From the NCBI GenBank assembly GCA_902520725.1, contig CABYPB010000008.1:1-55532 (forward strand): DNA of 55,532 nt. Direction: 5' to 3'. The notes below the pieces were generated by a model. The model searched no databases. It saw only the letters and a program-made list of their open reading frames with translations, and was not told the DNA's origin. The stretch is from an uncultured SAR86 cluster bacterium. GTDB taxonomy: Bacteria > Pseudomonadota > Gammaproteobacteria > Magnimaribacterales > D2472. Position numbers and translations under genes: made by a program. Below are positions 9,455-18,227 of this stretch, one piece after another. Each line of letters starts with the position of its first letter. The stretch's first letter is position 1.

Positions 9455-10825
9455 TTAATTTGTAGAGAAAGAACCTAATCTATCCGCATGAAAAGAACCT
9501 ATATAAACCTTTTCATTGTGTGGCACAGCAACTGTTGGAAGTCCAAATACAGTTTTACTAAAGATATATTTATTCTTTACTTCTAAAGTCTCTTTATCTA
9601 GTTCGTGTATAGAAAAGGGCAAAGAGCAATTAACTTTATATATGCAATCCTGAGCATCATTGGGTTGGAAGTCTAATGAAGTTATCCAAATAGAGTTATC
9701 TTTAATATATGGATTATCTGGAGATTCAACATAATAACTATTAATTCTTGAATTAGTTGTTAAATCAAAAATACTGATCTTATCTTCTAAGTTATAACTA
9801 ATATAAATGTTATTAGAGTCTTCATCCAACACTAGACCATTTGGGCTACTACCTTCAGAACCTAATAGCTCCGTAAAATTTGAATCTTTCCAAAAGACAA
9901 TATTTCCAGAATTACTTTTGATCAAAGCTATCATCAACCATTCATTTTCAGTAATGCCTCTTTTGTACATATGAGAAGCATAAAAACTTCCATCTTTTTT
10001 TAGACTTAAATCATTAAAGTAAAACTTATCTGGAACATCTATACATCCTCTCCATACCATTATCCAATCCAAATCATTTCTTTTTAATTCAAACATTTCT
10101 ACTGATTCTTTTGGATAATGATTAATAACTCCAATTTGGTATCTTCCGTCATTTCGTTTTACAAGATCAATTCCATGAGGACCATATCCATCTAAATTTG
10201 TTCTTAAACATGACTCGTCACCCCACGTATTTTTCTCCATAATTATTTCAGGGATAATTTTTTTATTTGTACCTAAATTCATCATTGCAAAAGATCCTGG
10301 TTCGTTATCACCCCATGGAGCTATCGAGCCCATCTGAGACATAAAAAGAAATTCTTTGTCTGGCGTAATAACTATATCTTCAGAATTATTAAATTTACAA
10401 ATAACTTGAATTTGATTATCTGATTCACATTTACTAATGTCTTTTTGAGGACCAATATAATCAGTAGTGACAATTAAAAAGGCTAAAAAGACCATAGTTA
10501 TTGAAATAGGAATAGTGAACTTGTAATAGTTTCCTACAAATACAGGTAGAATTTTTTTTATTTTTTCTATAAAAAATAGTATGAAGAGACTTCTAATTAA
10601 TAGAAGAATACCGAGAATTAAAGTAACTACCATCCACATTCTTTCATACCAAAAAGACTGCATTAGACTATAACTTGTAAGTGAAATTCCTATAAAAAAA
10701 GTTATAAGACCGGTTTTATTTAGATTATCTGATTTTACAATCCAATCAGAAATAGATTTTGCGAAAGGTTTAAATAAGATTATTACTGAAAGCGATAGAA
10801 AGAAAAAGAAATAAAAATAATTCAT
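9455..10825 (-). CDS. Membrane-anchored paraoxonase/arylesterase-like beta-propeller protein
   Basis: The N-terminal 130 residues hold four hydrophobic segments (about 2-20, 37-55, 62-86, 105-125). The remaining about 320 residues look like a six-bladed SMP-30/paraoxonase propeller on the periplasmic side. Motifs align by eye to mammalian PON in the same order: GPHGIDLV...IGVINHYPKESVEMFEL, FNDLSLKKDGSFYASHMY, SPNGLVLDEDSNNIYISY, and a C-terminal YIGSFHADRLGSF. In PON the Asn and Asp residues at such positions bind calcium and the substrate lactone or ester. Function here (lactonase or esterase) is inferred from fold only. It is 8 bp after an alpha/beta hydrolase gene and 4 bp before nnrD. 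Strictosidine-synthase-like or purely structural roles remain possible. Confidence 0.6.
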   Translation of the reverse strand: MNYFYFFFFLSLSVIILFKPFAKSISDWIVKSDNLNKTGLITFFIGISLTSYSLMQSFWYERMWMVVTLILGILLLIRSLFILFFIEKIKKILPVFVGNYYKFTIPISITMVFLAFLIVTTDYIGPQKDISKCESDNQIQVICKFNNSEDIVITPDKEFLFMSQMGSIAPWGDNEPGSFAMMNLGTNKKIIPEIIMEKNTWGDESCLRTNLDGYGPHGIDLVKRNDGRYQIGVINHYPKESVEMFELKRNDLDWIMVWRGCIDVPDKFYFNDLSLKKDGSFYASHMYKRGITENEWLMIALIKSNSGNIVFWKDSNFTELLGSEGSSPNGLVLDEDSNNIYISYNLEDKISIFDLTTNSRINSYYVESPDNPYIKDNSIWITSLDFQPNDAQDCIYKVNCSLPFSIHELDKETLEVKNKYIFSKTVFGLPTVAVPHNEKVYIGSFHADRLGSFSTN

Positions 10826-10833
10826 ATAAAGAT

Positions 10834-11724
10834 TTAAAATAATCTATTTTTAATTATATCAATTATTTTTATAGGCTGATCAAGTGGCACGTGGTGCGCT
10901 GCTTCTGAAACTTCTTTAAATTCCATTATGTCAGAGTACATATTTTTTATATTTTCTAAGATATTACCTGACATTAAGAGGCTATTTGCTCCATGAATAA
11001 AAAGAGCAGGGCAATCAAATTTAAATTTATAACCAAAAAGTCTTTCGAGGCTGTTAAACATTGAATCGTCAAACTTCCATCGCCAGCCCTCATCTGTCTC
11101 TTTAACAGAATGATCGGCTATGTACCTCATAAACCAATCATTTTTACATTCTTGTTGAGGTAATAATCTAAACCTCTCTAAAATTATTTTCTTTTCAGGG
11201 TAATGCTTAATCATTCTCAAAGGCCCTCCATCGTGTTGAGAAGGGTCCCAATCAGGAGGCCTTATAAAAGTATCAATCATTATTAAATGATTAACTAGTT
11301 CTTTTTGTTCTGATGCAACATATGCTGCAACCTGACCACCTAAAGAGTGCCCCACGATAGAAACATCATCTATATCGTTTTTAACTTTTTCATTTTCAAT
11401 AATTGAGATAATGCATTCACCAAAATCTTTAATGCTATATTCTTCTCTAAAACCTGAATCCCCCATTCCAGGAAGATCAACAGCAACAATATTAGTATCT
11501 TTCATAAACTGAGGTGCTATTGGGTACCACCATTTTTTATGGGCACCAGTGCCATGAATAAAAATTAAAAGCTTCTTATTCTGATATAAACAATTCCATC
11601 TAGAATAAGATAAATCACCTTTTATGTTTTTTATTAGTAGTTCAGATGGTTTAATCTTTAATGCATCAAGAAACCACTTTGGAGCATTTGATATATCTTC
11701 TTTTAGATTGTCAGTAATTCTCAT
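10834..11724 (-). CDS. Alpha/beta hydrolase
   Basis: Single-domain serine hydrolase of 296 residues. The oxyanion-hole motif FIHGTGAHKKWW is near residue 75, the nucleophile elbow GHSLGG near residue 127, an acid candidate Asp in MIDTF or near the FIHGAN strand, and the catalytic His in EAAHHVPLDQP near the C-terminus. There is no signal peptide, so it is cytoplasmic. Substrate is not identifiable; the fold covers esterases, lipases, C-C hydrolases and haloperoxidase relatives. It is the first gene of the minus-strand run that continues with the paraoxonase-like protein, which suggests but does not prove a shared role in ester or lactone breakdown. Confidence 0.85.
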   Translation of the reverse strand: MRITDNLKEDISNAPKWFLDALKIKPSELLIKNIKGDLSYSRWNCLYQNKKLLIFIHGTGAHKKWWYPIAPQFMKDTNIVAVDLPGMGDSGFREEYSIKDFGECIISIIENEKVKNDIDDVSIVGHSLGGQVAAYVASEQKELVNHLIMIDTFIRPPDWDPSQHDGGPLRMIKHYPEKKIILERFRLLPQQECKNDWFMRYIADHSVKETDEGWRWKFDDSMFNSLERLFGYKFKFDCPALFIHGANSLLMSGNILENIKNMYSDIMEFKEVSEAAHHVPLDQPIKIIDIIKNRLF

Positions 11725-11756
11725 AAGCAGTATTCTAAGCTATATCAATTAGATTT

Positions 11757-12548
11757 ATGAATAATAATTTAACTCCAGCAGCAACTGTCTTAGTTTTAAG
11801 AGATTTTAAGGATGAGATGGAGGTATTAATGGTTAAAAGATCTAAGAAGCCTCCATTTGGTAATCTTTATGTTTTTCCTGGAGGAAAAATAGATAATGAT
11901 GATTACTTAAAAGATTTGGAAAACTATTCCGATGTGCTAGATGATAAAAATGCATCTGAATTGCTTGGATTAGATAATGGAGGATTGAGCTATTGGATAG
12001 CATGCATAAGAGAATGTTTTGAGGAGGTTGGCATTCTTTTAGCAACTAAAAGATCTGGTGAGAAACTAAATCTTGAAGATGATGAAAAATCCAAATTCGA
12101 TAGTTATAGAAAAAAACTGGTTAATAATGAGATAAATTTATTAGATATATGTATGAAGGAAGACTTGATTCTATCTACTGCTAATATAGCACCATTATCG
12201 CATTGGATAACTCCTAATATTGAATCAAGGAGATTTGATACAAGATTTTTTATAGCCTATCTACCAGAAAAACAGATTGTTCAACACGACGGAATGGAGC
12301 TTACCCAAAGCTTATGGATTAATCCAAATAAAGCTGTAGACATGGCGTTTAAGGGTGAGATGCAGATGATTATGCCTACTATAAAAAATCTTCAATCTTG
12401 TTCAGAATTTACAGTTGCAAAAGACATGCTTGATAGTCAAAAAAGACTGAAAAATAAAGATATTCCGCCCATATTACCTAAGTTTTTTAAAGAAAATGGT
12501 AATTGGGTTGGTCTTTTACCTGGAGACGATGGCTATGAGGACCATTAA
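11757..12548 (+). CDS. Nudix hydrolase, NUDT19-like (interrupted Nudix box)
   Basis: Cytoplasmic Nudix-fold pyrophosphohydrolase of 263 residues. The Nudix box is split: FPGGKIDNDD (about residues 40-49) is separated from RECFEEVGI (about residue 83 onward) by roughly 35 residues, whereas the classical box has no such insertion. This interrupted arrangement is characteristic of NUDT19/RP2p relatives, which in mammals cleave CoA and acyl-CoA. That substrate is carried over from family knowledge. The stop TAA shares its last base with the ATG of the following metallo-hydrolase, so the two are translationally coupled. Divergent from the alpha/beta hydrolase with a 32-bp gap. Confidence 0.85.
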   Translation: MNNNLTPAATVLVLRDFKDEMEVLMVKRSKKPPFGNLYVFPGGKIDNDDYLKDLENYSDVLDDKNASELLGLDNGGLSYWIACIRECFEEVGILLATKRSGEKLNLEDDEKSKFDSYRKKLVNNEINLLDICMKEDLILSTANIAPLSHWITPNIESRRFDTRFFIAYLPEKQIVQHDGMELTQSLWINPNKAVDMAFKGEMQMIMPTIKNLQSCSEFTVAKDMLDSQKRLKNKDIPPILPKFFKENGNWVGLLPGDDGYEDH

Positions 12549-13348
12549 TGGATGATTTAATTAAAAAAATCACTGCACCTAATGGAGGAGTCTTTACTGG
12601 CCAAGGAACTAATACTTATTTAATTGGTAAAGATGATATTACTTTAATAGATCCTGGACCAAATATTTCTCAACATATCGAAACTATTTTGGACGAAGGC
12701 AGGGATAAGATAAAAAGAATTCTAGTTACGCATACTCATAAAGATCACTCTCCTGCAGCGATAATAATCTCAAAAGAATTGAATATACCAATGCTTGGAA
12801 GATTAGTTGATAGAGAATCTGAATGGGAAGATGAGACTTTTATACCCGATACAGTTTTGAGTCATGGAGATCTTATTGAAACAAAGGAATACTCTCTTGA
12901 AACAATTCATACTCCAGGACACGCATCAAATCATTTGTGCTTTTATTTAGAAAAACATAAATGTCTTTTAACTGGCGATCATATTATGGATGGTTCAACT
13001 GTTGTAATAGCTCCACCTGATGGGAATATGACAGAATATATAAATTCTTTAAAGTTGTTAGAAGATTACGATATTGATTATTTCGCACCAGGCCATGGCA
13101 ACTATATGGAAGAGCCTTCTAAGACTATTCATTCAATCATAAGACATAGGCTATCAAGAGAATCAAAAGTCTTAAGATGCATAGAAAAAAATCAGCAATC
13201 TAATCTAGATGAATTACTTCCTTTGGTATATAACGATGTATCAGAAATGCTCCATCCTATTGCAAGAATGAGTTTAATGGCTCATATAATTAAACTCGAA
13301 CATGATGGCAAAATAAAAAATATAGAAAATTGTTATTCTTCTTGTTGA
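12548..13348 (+). CDS. Metallo-beta-lactamase-fold hydrolase, LACTB2-like
   Basis: Binuclear-metal hydrolase of 266 residues. The ligand motif HTHKDH is near residue 61, followed by TPGHASNHLCFYL (His about 126), LTGDHIMDG (bridging Asp about 145) and APGHGNY (His about 182). The C-terminal about 60 residues (HRLSRESKVLRCIEK and on) form the helical, winged-helix-like tail found in LACTB2 relatives. Human LACTB2 is an endoribonuclease, while bacterial relatives have diverse thioesterase or lactonase annotations, so activity is left open. It is coupled to the NUDT19-like gene, suggesting the two act on one substrate pool, possibly acyl-CoA derivatives (inference). Confidence 0.8.
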   Translation: MDDLIKKITAPNGGVFTGQGTNTYLIGKDDITLIDPGPNISQHIETILDEGRDKIKRILVTHTHKDHSPAAIIISKELNIPMLGRLVDRESEWEDETFIPDTVLSHGDLIETKEYSLETIHTPGHASNHLCFYLEKHKCLLTGDHIMDGSTVVIAPPDGNMTEYINSLKLLEDYDIDYFAPGHGNYMEEPSKTIHSIIRHRLSRESKVLRCIEKNQQSNLDELLPLVYNDVSEMLHPIARMSLMAHIIKLEHDGKIKNIENCYSSC

Positions 13349-13671
13349 TCTTCTAGATTAATTTCAAGATTAAATTCTTCTTTTTCTTTTCTTTCGTTGA
13401 GAATTTTTTTGCGTTCATTATCAGATAATTTGTTTTCGACACAATCATTCTGATCATATACCTCGCTAGTTGGCACCTTATGACTTGGATTTATCGGAAC
13501 AGGTGGTCGGGGCACAGGTATTTGCATGCAAGAAATTAGTACTTTGGAATTAACCTCACTTAGAACCTTGGGGTCAGCATCAGGCAACATTGATTTGTCA
13601 TAATTTTGATTTGTATTACAACCAACAATAGTTAGTAAGGTAATCACTAAATAACTGTTACCTTTCATCAA
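13333..13671 (-). CDS. Small hypothetical lipoprotein
   Basis: I do not recognise a family for this 112-residue protein. The N-terminus is a short lipoprotein signal (ITLLTIVGC; lipidated Cys about residue 18). A proline-rich stretch follows (PVPRPPVPINPSHKVP, about residues 53-68), and the end is a charged, Glu/Lys-rich helix. Two further cysteines (CMQ and DCV) could form a disulfide. Its 3' end overlaps the convergent metallo-hydrolase gene by 16 bp, and it lies downstream of acs on the same strand, 36 bp away. The signal and codon pattern argue that it is real. Confidence 0.55.
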   Translation of the reverse strand: MMKGNSYLVITLLTIVGCNTNQNYDKSMLPDADPKVLSEVNSKVLISCMQIPVPRPPVPINPSHKVPTSEVYDQNDCVENKLSDNERKKILNERKEKEEFNLEINLEDQQEE

Positions 13672-13707
13672 TAGATATTAATAAAAAGAAGGCGAAAGTT
13701 ATTTTTT

Positions 13708-15630
13708 TCATAAAGCAATTTTATTACTAATTAAAGATTCTACAACCGAGGGATCAGCAAGAGTGGTGGTATCTCCTAAATTAGATAAATCATTTTCAGC
13801 AATTTTTCTTAAAATTCTTCTCATTATTTTTCCAGATCTTGTCTTTGGAAGGCCAGGAGCATTTTGTATAAGATCTGGTTTTGCAATAGCGCCTATTTCT
13901 TTAGCAACAAATTGTTTTAATTCATTAATTAATTCATCACTAAATGATTCTTCAATCATTAAAGTAACAAAAGCATAAATGCCTTGGCCTTTTATAGGAT
14001 GATCAAAACCAACCACTGCAGCTTCAGCAACTTTTGTATGAAGTACAAGAGCACTTTCGATTTCCGCAGTTCCAATTCTATGCCCTGAGACATTTAGAAC
14101 GTCATCCACTCTTCCAGTAATCCAGTAATAGCCATCTTCGTCTCTTCTAGCTCCATCACCAGTAAAGTAGATATCTTTATACATACTAAAATAAGTATCT
14201 AGCATTCTTTGATGATCTCCATAAAGACTCCTAATTTGACTAGGCCAAGACTGCTCTATAACTAAGTTTCCAGAATTTGGTCCCTCTAGTGTTTTACCAT
14301 TTTCATCGTATAGCGCTGGTTTTACACCAAAGAAAGGAAGGGTGGCTGAACCAGGCTTTGTTGGAGTAACTCCTGCGATTGGTGAAATAAGAACCGAACC
14401 AGTTTCAGTTTGCCACCAAGTATCTATAATTTCACATTTAGATTGACCAACAATTTTGTAATACCAATCCCATGCTTCTGGATTGATCGGCTCACCAACA
14501 GTTCCTAAGATTCTTAAAGAACTCCTTTTGGTCTTTAAAACAGGTTCATCACCTTGTGCCATAAGCGCCCTAATAGCTGTTGGAGCGGTATAAAAGATAT
14601 TGATTTGATATTTATCACATATTTCCCAGCATCTTGAAGCAGATGGATAAGTGGGAATTCCTTCAAACATTAAAGTTGTGGCTCCATTAGATAAAGGACC
14701 ATATAGGATGTAAGTGTGGCCAGTTATCCAGCCAACATCTGCAGTACACCAATATCTATCTTCTGACCTTATACCAAAGATATATTTAAAACTAATATGA
14801 GCGCCTAACAAGAATCCAGCAGTGGTATGAAGGACTCCTTTTGGTTTTCCTGTTGAACCAGATGTATACAATATAAAAAGGGGATCTTCAGAATCCATTG
14901 GTTCAGGAGTGCATGAGGTCGCTACATTTTTAGATATCTCTTCGTACCATATGTCTTTGGCTTCGTTCCATTGAATATCTCCTCCAGTCCTTTTTATAAC
15001 AAGAGTATTTTTTACTTCAGGACAATCCTTAAGTGCTTCATCAACATTTGATTTTAATGGTACTTTTTTCCCTCCTCTAAGACCTTCATCAGCTGTTATG
15101 ACAATTTTGCAATCAGCATCTAAAATTCTATCTTTTAGAGATTCAGGTGAGAAACCTCCAAACACAACCGAATGAACGGCTCCTATTCTTGCACAAGCAA
15201 GCATTGCAAAAGATGCCTCGATAATCATTGGCATATAGATACATACTCTTGAACCTTTCTCTACCCCAAGATTTTTAAGAACATTAGCAAATTTACAGAC
15301 CTCATCATGAAGCTCTTGATAGGTAAGTTTTTTTGATTCTGATCCATCATCTCCTTCCCATATTAGAGCGACCTTATCAGCATTATCGTTTAGATGCCTG
15401 TCAATACAATTGAAACTAACATTAGTTTGACCACCACTAAACCATCTAGTGCTTGAAAAACCATTGTTATGAACTTCTTCAAAATCTTTCAACCAAGATA
15501 TATTTTCTTTGGCCAATACTTCAAAGAATTCTTTAGGATTTTCTATAGATTCATTGTGGAGTTTTTTAAATTCATCAATATCTTTAATGTATGGGTTTAT
15601 AGACTTAGGGCTATATAACTCGTTAGACAC
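13708..15630 (-). CDS. acs: Acetyl-CoA synthetase (AMP-forming)
   Basis: Two-step enzyme that turns acetate, ATP and CoA into acetyl-CoA via acetyl-AMP. It is full length at 640 residues. The adenylation motif is [11 protein letters not shown] (about residue 256), with [13 protein letters not shown] and DTWWQTETG further along. The C-terminal RSGKIMRR contains the catalytic and acetylation-regulated lysine at residue 601. It follows the deoxynucleoside kinase gene by 10 bp and could be the last gene of a dksA-pcnB-dNK-acs transcript, an unusual placement for acs. A sodium/solute symporter of the type often linked with acetate lies about 24 kb away in this window. Confidence 0.97.
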   Translation of the reverse strand: MSNELYSPKSINPYIKDIDEFKKLHNESIENPKEFFEVLAKENISWLKDFEEVHNNGFSSTRWFSGGQTNVSFNCIDRHLNDNADKVALIWEGDDGSESKKLTYQELHDEVCKFANVLKNLGVEKGSRVCIYMPMIIEASFAMLACARIGAVHSVVFGGFSPESLKDRILDADCKIVITADEGLRGGKKVPLKSNVDEALKDCPEVKNTLVIKRTGGDIQWNEAKDIWYEEISKNVATSCTPEPMDSEDPLFILYTSGSTGKPKGVLHTTAGFLLGAHISFKYIFGIRSEDRYWCTADVGWITGHTYILYGPLSNGATTLMFEGIPTYPSASRCWEICDKYQINIFYTAPTAIRALMAQGDEPVLKTKRSSLRILGTVGEPINPEAWDWYYKIVGQSKCEIIDTWWQTETGSVLISPIAGVTPTKPGSATLPFFGVKPALYDENGKTLEGPNSGNLVIEQSWPSQIRSLYGDHQRMLDTYFSMYKDIYFTGDGARRDEDGYYWITGRVDDVLNVSGHRIGTAEIESALVLHTKVAEAAVVGFDHPIKGQGIYAFVTLMIEESFSDELINELKQFVAKEIGAIAKPDLIQNAPGLPKTRSGKIMRRILRKIAENDLSNLGDTTTLADPSVVESLISNKIAL

Positions 15631-15640
15631 AATTAATTAT

Positions 15641-16306
15641 CTAAATAATCGAAGGTTGTGGGTTAACAAAATTTTTACCCTTCGGATTAGACATAATCAT
15701 GGTAACTAATGCCTCATAATCAGATTCATTTGATTCAAGGTTAATATCAGCTGCATTAATAATTAATAGAGGTGCTGAATTGTAATCAAGGAAGAATCTA
15801 GAGTACGCATCATTCAATCTTTCTAAGTAGTCTAATGTGAGATATTGTTCATTAATATTTCCTCTTTTAGTAATTCTTTCTTTAAGAATTTCTATAGGAG
15901 CTTGAAGATAAATAACTAAATCTGGAGAGGGCGCATCTAAAGTTAAATGTTCATATACTTTGTCATAAAGATTCATTTCTTCGTTTGAAAGAGTAACTTC
16001 TGCAAACAGTCTATCTTTTTCAATTAAAAAATCTGCAACACGGACGTTTTCAAAAAGACTTCTTTGTTTTAGATCTTGAATTTGTTGCATTCTTTGGAAT
16101 AAAAAGAAAAGTTGCGTTGCTAAAGCCGATTGACCAGGATTTCTATAGAAATTTTTAAGGAATGGATTTTCTGCTGGTTGCTCTAAAAATGCATCATAGT
16201 TAAATGATTCTGCAATTTTATTGGCAAGAGTAGTTTTTCCAACACCTATTGGACCTTCAATAGCTATATATTTTGGTAATGGTATTTCGTTTAAAGCTGG
16301 CTTCAT
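15641..16306 (-). CDS. Deoxynucleoside kinase (dGK/dAK family)
   Basis: Cytoplasmic kinase of 221 residues that phosphorylates deoxyribonucleosides for dNTP salvage. The P-loop is IEGPIGVGKTTLANKIA (about residues 15-31). The LID-type arginine motif is in ERITKRGNINEQYLTLDYLERLND, and IEKDRLFAE sits at the usual ERS/DR position. In many gammaproteobacteria this kinase is encoded with pcnB, folK and panB. Here it follows pcnB by 27 bp, but folK is absent between them and panB-panC do not follow. Which base is preferred cannot be read from the sequence. Confidence 0.85.
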   Translation of the reverse strand: MKPALNEIPLPKYIAIEGPIGVGKTTLANKIAESFNYDAFLEQPAENPFLKNFYRNPGQSALATQLFFLFQRMQQIQDLKQRSLFENVRVADFLIEKDRLFAEVTLSNEEMNLYDKVYEHLTLDAPSPDLVIYLQAPIEILKERITKRGNINEQYLTLDYLERLNDAYSRFFLDYNSAPLLIINAADINLESNESDYEALVTMIMSNPKGKNFVNPQPSII

Positions 16307-16333
16307 TACAATTCTTTATTATTAATTAATAGA

Positions 16334-17563
16334 TTATCTTAACTCTTCTGAGAAGCCAAATTTTTTATTAGATTCTTGATTTTCTTCAGCCAACTTAGTT
16401 ATCAATGACTTCTTAATCTGATCGTCATTTTTTTGAAAGTTAGTCCACCAATCACCAAGAGTATTTCTGTGACCAGAAGCTCTTTCTCTAATTAAAAGAA
16501 AGTCATAAGCTGCCCTGAATCTAGGATGTTTTAAGGTTTTGTAAGGTTGTTTGCCAATTCTACTTTGAAGCTTTAATTGAAGAACCCATATGTCTTTAAT
16601 ATATGTATGAAATTTTCTTGGTATGGCTGTTATTTTTTGTTGTCTTCTGAGAACCCTATCCATTGATCTAAAAAACTTTCTTAAATTGATTTCTCCTTTC
16701 TGATTTGAAATTTCAATAAGCTGAGGCCATAAAAGAGCAGCCACAAGAAAGCCAGGAGTAACTGATTGATCATTAGAGATTCTTCTATCAGTATTCCTTA
16801 AAGCTTCAATCATTAAATTGCTTGTAAATTCATTCTTTTCAGGGTTTGTTCCAATTAAATATTTATTTAAACCAAAGGTGCATAACTTTGCAAAGTTTTT
16901 TTCAGCCATGCCATTTAGAAATATTTTGCAAAACTCATCAAATAACCTTGCATTAGATATATTCAATAGAAGACTACCTTTGTCATAAATTGCATGCTTA
17001 ATATCCGTATCAATTTTAAAATTTAATTTATTACTAAATCTAATAGCTCTTAAACTTCTTACCGGATCCTCAGCAAAACGTTTTTGAGGATCGCCAATTG
17101 ATACAATAACTCTTTCATGAATATGTTTCATGCCATTATTATGGTCTTCAATTTTTTGAGTAATAGGGCAGTAATACAAAGCATTAACAGTGAAATCTCT
17201 TCTGTATGTATCCTCCTCTAATGTTCCCCATATATTGTCTCTTAAAATCTTTCCTGCTTGATCTTTAACTAGACTTCCTTCATTTGAGCTATCTTCACCA
17301 GAGCGGAATGTTGCAACTTCAATTAATTCAGCCCTGTTAAATATATGAACTAGTTTAAATCTTTTTCCAATTATTCTAGAGGCTTTAAATATTTTTCTAA
17401 TTTGCTCAGGAGTTGCATTGGTAGCAATATCGAAATCCTTTGGCTCAATTCCGCAAAGAAGATCTCTAACACATCCACCTACTAAGTAGGCTTGAAAATT
17501 TTTATTCTGTATATCTTTTACTATTGATATAGCAAATTTACTAATTTTTTTATTATTTATCAA
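16334..17563 (-). CDS. pcnB: Poly(A) polymerase I
   Basis: Class II nucleotidyltransferase that adds 3' poly(A) tails to RNA and so marks it for decay. The N-terminal head is YLVGGCVRDLLCGIEPKDFDIAT (about residues 25-47), with the catalytic DxD in KDFDIAT and the flexible loop GEDSSNEGS. The RNA-binding segment is FAEDPVRSLRAIRFSNKL. At 409 residues it is slightly shorter than E. coli PcnB (about 465), lacking part of the basic C-terminal tail. CCA-adding enzyme is the main alternative, but the position next to dksA and the Asp-Phe-Asp-Ile-Ala-Thr-Asn motif favour PcnB. It lies 24 bp downstream of dksA. Confidence 0.92.
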   Translation of the reverse strand: MINNKKISKFAISIVKDIQNKNFQAYLVGGCVRDLLCGIEPKDFDIATNATPEQIRKIFKASRIIGKRFKLVHIFNRAELIEVATFRSGEDSSNEGSLVKDQAGKILRDNIWGTLEEDTYRRDFTVNALYYCPITQKIEDHNNGMKHIHERVIVSIGDPQKRFAEDPVRSLRAIRFSNKLNFKIDTDIKHAIYDKGSLLLNISNARLFDEFCKIFLNGMAEKNFAKLCTFGLNKYLIGTNPEKNEFTSNLMIEALRNTDRRISNDQSVTPGFLVAALLWPQLIEISNQKGEINLRKFFRSMDRVLRRQQKITAIPRKFHTYIKDIWVLQLKLQSRIGKQPYKTLKHPRFRAAYDFLLIRERASGHRNTLGDWWTNFQKNDDQIKKSLITKLAEENQESNKKFGFSEELR

Positions 17564-17587
17564 AATTTGGTTTTGATAGGGGAGAAA

Positions 17588-18172
17588 TCATCCGCTGAGT
17601 TGTTTTTCTTTAATTTCATCTAAGGTTTTACAATCAATACAATGAGTCGCAGTAGGTCTTGCTTCAAGCCTCTTGATACCAATTTCATCTCCACAAGATT
17701 CACACCAACCATATTCATCCTGTTTAATTTGCTCTATTGAAATCGCAATCTTATTTATCAGTTTTCTTTCTCTGTCTCTTGTTCTTAATTCAAATGCAAA
17801 TTCTTCTTCTTGAGAGGCTCTGTCTATAGGATCAGCATAAGTCTCACCCTTGGCTCTAAGATGATCAAAGGTCTTTTGCATTTCTTCTTTAAGATGTTCC
17901 TTCCATAAAAGTAGAACCGCAATAAAATGCTTTTTCATTGCAGCACTCATATATTTTTCATTTTTTTTTGGTTTGTAAGGAGCAATCTTAGATTTGTCAT
18001 TGGCTATGGTATTAGTTTTAACAACTTTTTTTGTATTTTTTTTAAGAGTTTTTTTAACAGGCGTTTTTTTAATAGCAACTTTCTTTGCTGGAGCTTTTTT
18101 TGGTGAAGCTTTCTTTACAGGTACTTTTTTTAAAGGTTTTTTAGTAATTTTTTTTGCTTTTTTTTCAGCCAT
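17588..18172 (-). CDS. dksA: RNA polymerase-binding transcription factor DksA with Lys/Pro-rich N-terminal tail
   Basis: Secondary-channel regulator of RNA polymerase that works with ppGpp. The core aligns end to end with E. coli DksA: NEKYMSAAMKKHF, the coiled-coil tip DPIDRAS (DxxDxA kept), EEEFAFELRTRDRERKLI, and a C4 zinc finger CESCGDEIGIKRLEARPTATHCIDC. Residues 1-70 form an extra tail of repeated Lys-Lys-x-Pro-type units (KKAPAKK, KKTPVKK) resembling histone H1 or AlgP tails, about 40 residues longer than the E. coli N-terminus. This tail may bind nucleic acid (inference). It precedes pcnB, as in other gammaproteobacteria. Confidence 0.96.
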   Translation of the reverse strand: MAEKKAKKITKKPLKKVPVKKASPKKAPAKKVAIKKTPVKKTLKKNTKKVVKTNTIANDKSKIAPYKPKKNEKYMSAAMKKHFIAVLLLWKEHLKEEMQKTFDHLRAKGETYADPIDRASQEEEFAFELRTRDRERKLINKIAISIEQIKQDEYGWCESCGDEIGIKRLEARPTATHCIDCKTLDEIKEKQLSG

Positions 18173-18227
18173 TATGATTTAACAAATAATTTAGGGTGGA
18201 GAAAGTATCAGATACTAGTTAAATTTA

